In this document: positions 5,702 through 6,839 of the stretch, in pieces
Layout of the letters: every line of letters begins with the position of its first letter
Numbering within the stretch: position 1 is the first letter of the stretch
DNA from: Sphingobacterium thalpophilum
GTDB lineage: Bacteria; Bacteroidota; Bacteroidia; Flavobacteriales; Flavobacteriaceae
Assembly (NCBI GenBank): GCA_943328865.2
Contig: CALQBR020000074.1
Coordinates: 1 to 6,839, forward strand
Length of the DNA stretch: 6,839 nucleotides
Reading direction: 5' to 3'
Program-made: the position numbers and the translations under genes
The notes under the pieces: model-generated
The model's database searches: none
What the model saw: only the letters and a program-made list of their open reading frames with translations
Told to the model about the DNA's origin: nothing

Positions 5702-6388
5702 ATGAAAAAGAAAGACATAAAAATCTTATTAGTGGATGATGAACCAGATATTCTGGAAATTGTGGGTTATAACCTATTGCAAGAAGGATACCAGATTGTT
5801 ACTGCTGCCAATGGTAGAGAGGCTGTGGCTAAGGCGAAAAGCGAATTGCCTCAACTTATCATCATGGACGTAATGATGCCAGAAATGGATGGGATGGAAG
5901 CTTGTGAAAGTATTAGGAAAATCCCTGAATTAAACAATGTGATGATCGCCTTTCTTACTGCTAGAAATGAGGATTATTCTCAAGTTGCAGGATTTGATGC
6001 TGGGGCAGATGACTACATCAATAAACCCATAAAGCCTAAATTGCTTGTCAGTAAAGTGAAAGCATTATTGCGTCGATTGAAAAGTGAAGAGAAACAAAAC
6101 GCTGAAACTTTGAATGTTGGAGGGATAGAAATAAATCGTGAGGAATACAAGATTATCAAAGATGATCTCGAAATTGTTTTACCAAGAAAAGAATTTGAAT
6201 TGTTTTACCTATTGGCATCAAAGCCTGGTAAAGTATTCAAAAGAGAAGAGATATTAGATAAAGTTTGGGGGAATGACGTTATTGTAGGTGGAAGAACTAT
6301 TGATGTTCATATCAGGAAGTTGCGTGAAAAAATTGGAGATGATTTTTTTAAAACCATTAAAGGAGTTGGATATAAGTTTGAAGTGTAA
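5702..6388 (+). CDS. OmpR/PhoB-family response regulator
   Basis: The 228-residue product has a receiver domain (about 6-122) with the acidic pocket D12-D13, phospho-acceptor D56 in the block IIMDVMMPEMDG (53-64), switch residues T86 and Y105, and K108 in KP. A winged-helix effector domain of OmpR/PhoB type fills about 128-228, with LPRKEFELFYLLA, the recognition helix region GRTIDVHIRKLREKI and the C-terminal hairpin GVGYKFEV. All key residues are present, so it should be a working phosphorylation-dependent transcription factor. ATG at 5702 is chosen because the receiver starts directly after it (MKKKDIKILLVDDE). The frame stays open upstream to a TTG at 5612 and an ATG at 5693, but those extensions are not receiver-like. 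It is cotranscribed with the kinase gene that begins right after its stop. The likely targets are the 11-bp repeat arrays at 5507-5567 and 2491-2551. PhoB/PhoP is the best functional guess, not proven. Confidence 0.95.
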   Translation: MKKKDIKILLVDDEPDILEIVGYNLLQEGYQIVTAANGREAVAKAKSELPQLIIMDVMMPEMDGMEACESIRKIPELNNVMIAFLTARNEDYSQVAGFDAGADDYINKPIKPKLLVSKVKALLRRLKSEEKQNAETLNVGGIEINREEYKIIKDDLEIVLPRKEFELFYLLASKPGKVFKREEILDKVWGNDVIVGGRTIDVHIRKLREKIGDDFFKTIKGVGYKFEV

Positions 6389-6839
6389 ATGACAATAAAT
6401 TTTAGAAGAACCTATCGTTTTGCTATAAAATCGACACTTTATATTACACTGTTTTCTTCCGTGATATTAGGGGTTCTGACTCATTTGTTTTTCACCTTTT
6501 CTATTCCATTCTCTCTTACTGCTGCCTTTTGCATCGCTTTTTTTTCATTTTTTGTGATTCAATATCGCGTGGAACGTTTTATCTATAAAAAGGTTAAAAA
6601 GATATACGATGATGTTTCTCTGTTGGAATCTTCTACTTTTAGAAACCAACCCATTACGACTGATATGGCGACACTTACCCGTCAAGTAAAGAAATTTGCT
6701 ACCGATAAAAAACTAGAAATAGAAACCCTAAAAGTGAGAGAGGAGTACCGAAGAGAGTTTCTTGGGAATGTTTCTCACGAGCTCAAAACCCCTTTGTTTA
6801 CGGTCCAAGGTTATATTTCGACCCTCTTGGACGGCGCTA
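6389..6839 (+). CDS. Membrane sensor histidine kinase (PhoR/WalK-like), 3' end outside window
   Basis: Its ATG directly follows the TAA of the response-regulator gene (TAAATG, no gap), so the pair is one operon with probable translational coupling. The 150 residues in the window show two hydrophobic segments (about 17-36 and 41-59) joined by only a few residues, then a charged linker (60-115) and the start of the DHp domain with the H-box FLGNVSHELKTPL (124-136); H130 is the phospho-acceptor. The ATP-binding domain must lie beyond base 6839. There is no room for a large periplasmic sensor, so the signal is probably sensed in the membrane or through a partner protein, as with PhoR and the Pst/PhoU system. 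No PAS domain is evident in the short linker. It should phosphorylate D56 of the regulator. The exact subfamily is uncertain. Confidence 0.93.
   Translation, partial: MTINFRRTYRFAIKSTLYITLFSSVILGVLTHLFFTFSIPFSLTAAFCIAFFSFFVIQYRVERFIYKKVKKIYDDVSLLESSTFRNQPITTDMATLTRQVKKFATDKKLEIETLKVREEYRREFLGNVSHELKTPLFTVQGYISTLLDGA

Overview
The window is AT-rich DNA from a member of the Bacteroidetes, most likely Flavobacterium or a close relative. This rests on the TAnnTTTG-type promoters, the near absence of Shine-Dalgarno sequences, a type IX secretion (T9SS) sorting domain, a lipoprotein with an acidic surface-export-like signal after its lipobox, and a TonB-dependent receptor with an N-terminal carboxypeptidase-regulatory-like domain. 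No mobile element, CRISPR array, tRNA or rRNA was seen.

Layout from left to right. Positions 1-649 (minus) hold the first two thirds of a LuxE-like acyl-protein synthetase/acyltransferase that appears to start at TTG. Positions 806-1144 (minus) encode a 112-residue secreted protein that is little more than a T9SS type A sorting domain. A strong minus-strand terminator at about 1197-1228 separates these from the next unit. Positions 1251-2429 (minus) encode a predicted surface lipoprotein with a repetitive, beta-helix-like body. After an intergenic stretch with its own promoter and a terminator, 2682-5465 (minus) encodes a 927-residue TonB-dependent receptor. Transcribed away from it on the plus strand are an OmpR/PhoB-family response regulator (5702-6388) and, directly abutting it, a membrane histidine kinase that runs off the window (6389-6839).

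The most interesting signal is in the two upstream regions of the minus-strand receptor and lipoprotein genes. Each carries six TTAACA-like hexamers spaced by about one helical turn (exactly 11 bp throughout in the receptor array; 10-12 bp in the lipoprotein array). The two arrays share an identical 11-bp block. Each lies just upstream of an exact TAnnTTTG -7 element that lacks the usual -33 TTG. This is the architecture of Pho boxes bound by PhoB/PhoP/SphR-type regulators, and such a regulator is encoded next door with a PhoR-like kinase lacking a large external sensor domain. The working model, which is inference, is a phosphate-starvation (or similar) module. In it the two-component system activates an outer-membrane receptor and a surface lipoprotein from two separate, co-regulated promoters. 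The lipoprotein is not a SusD, so this would be a non-canonical receptor/lipoprotein pair. The T9SS-tail protein and LuxE-like gene lack these hexamers and look unrelated to the module.
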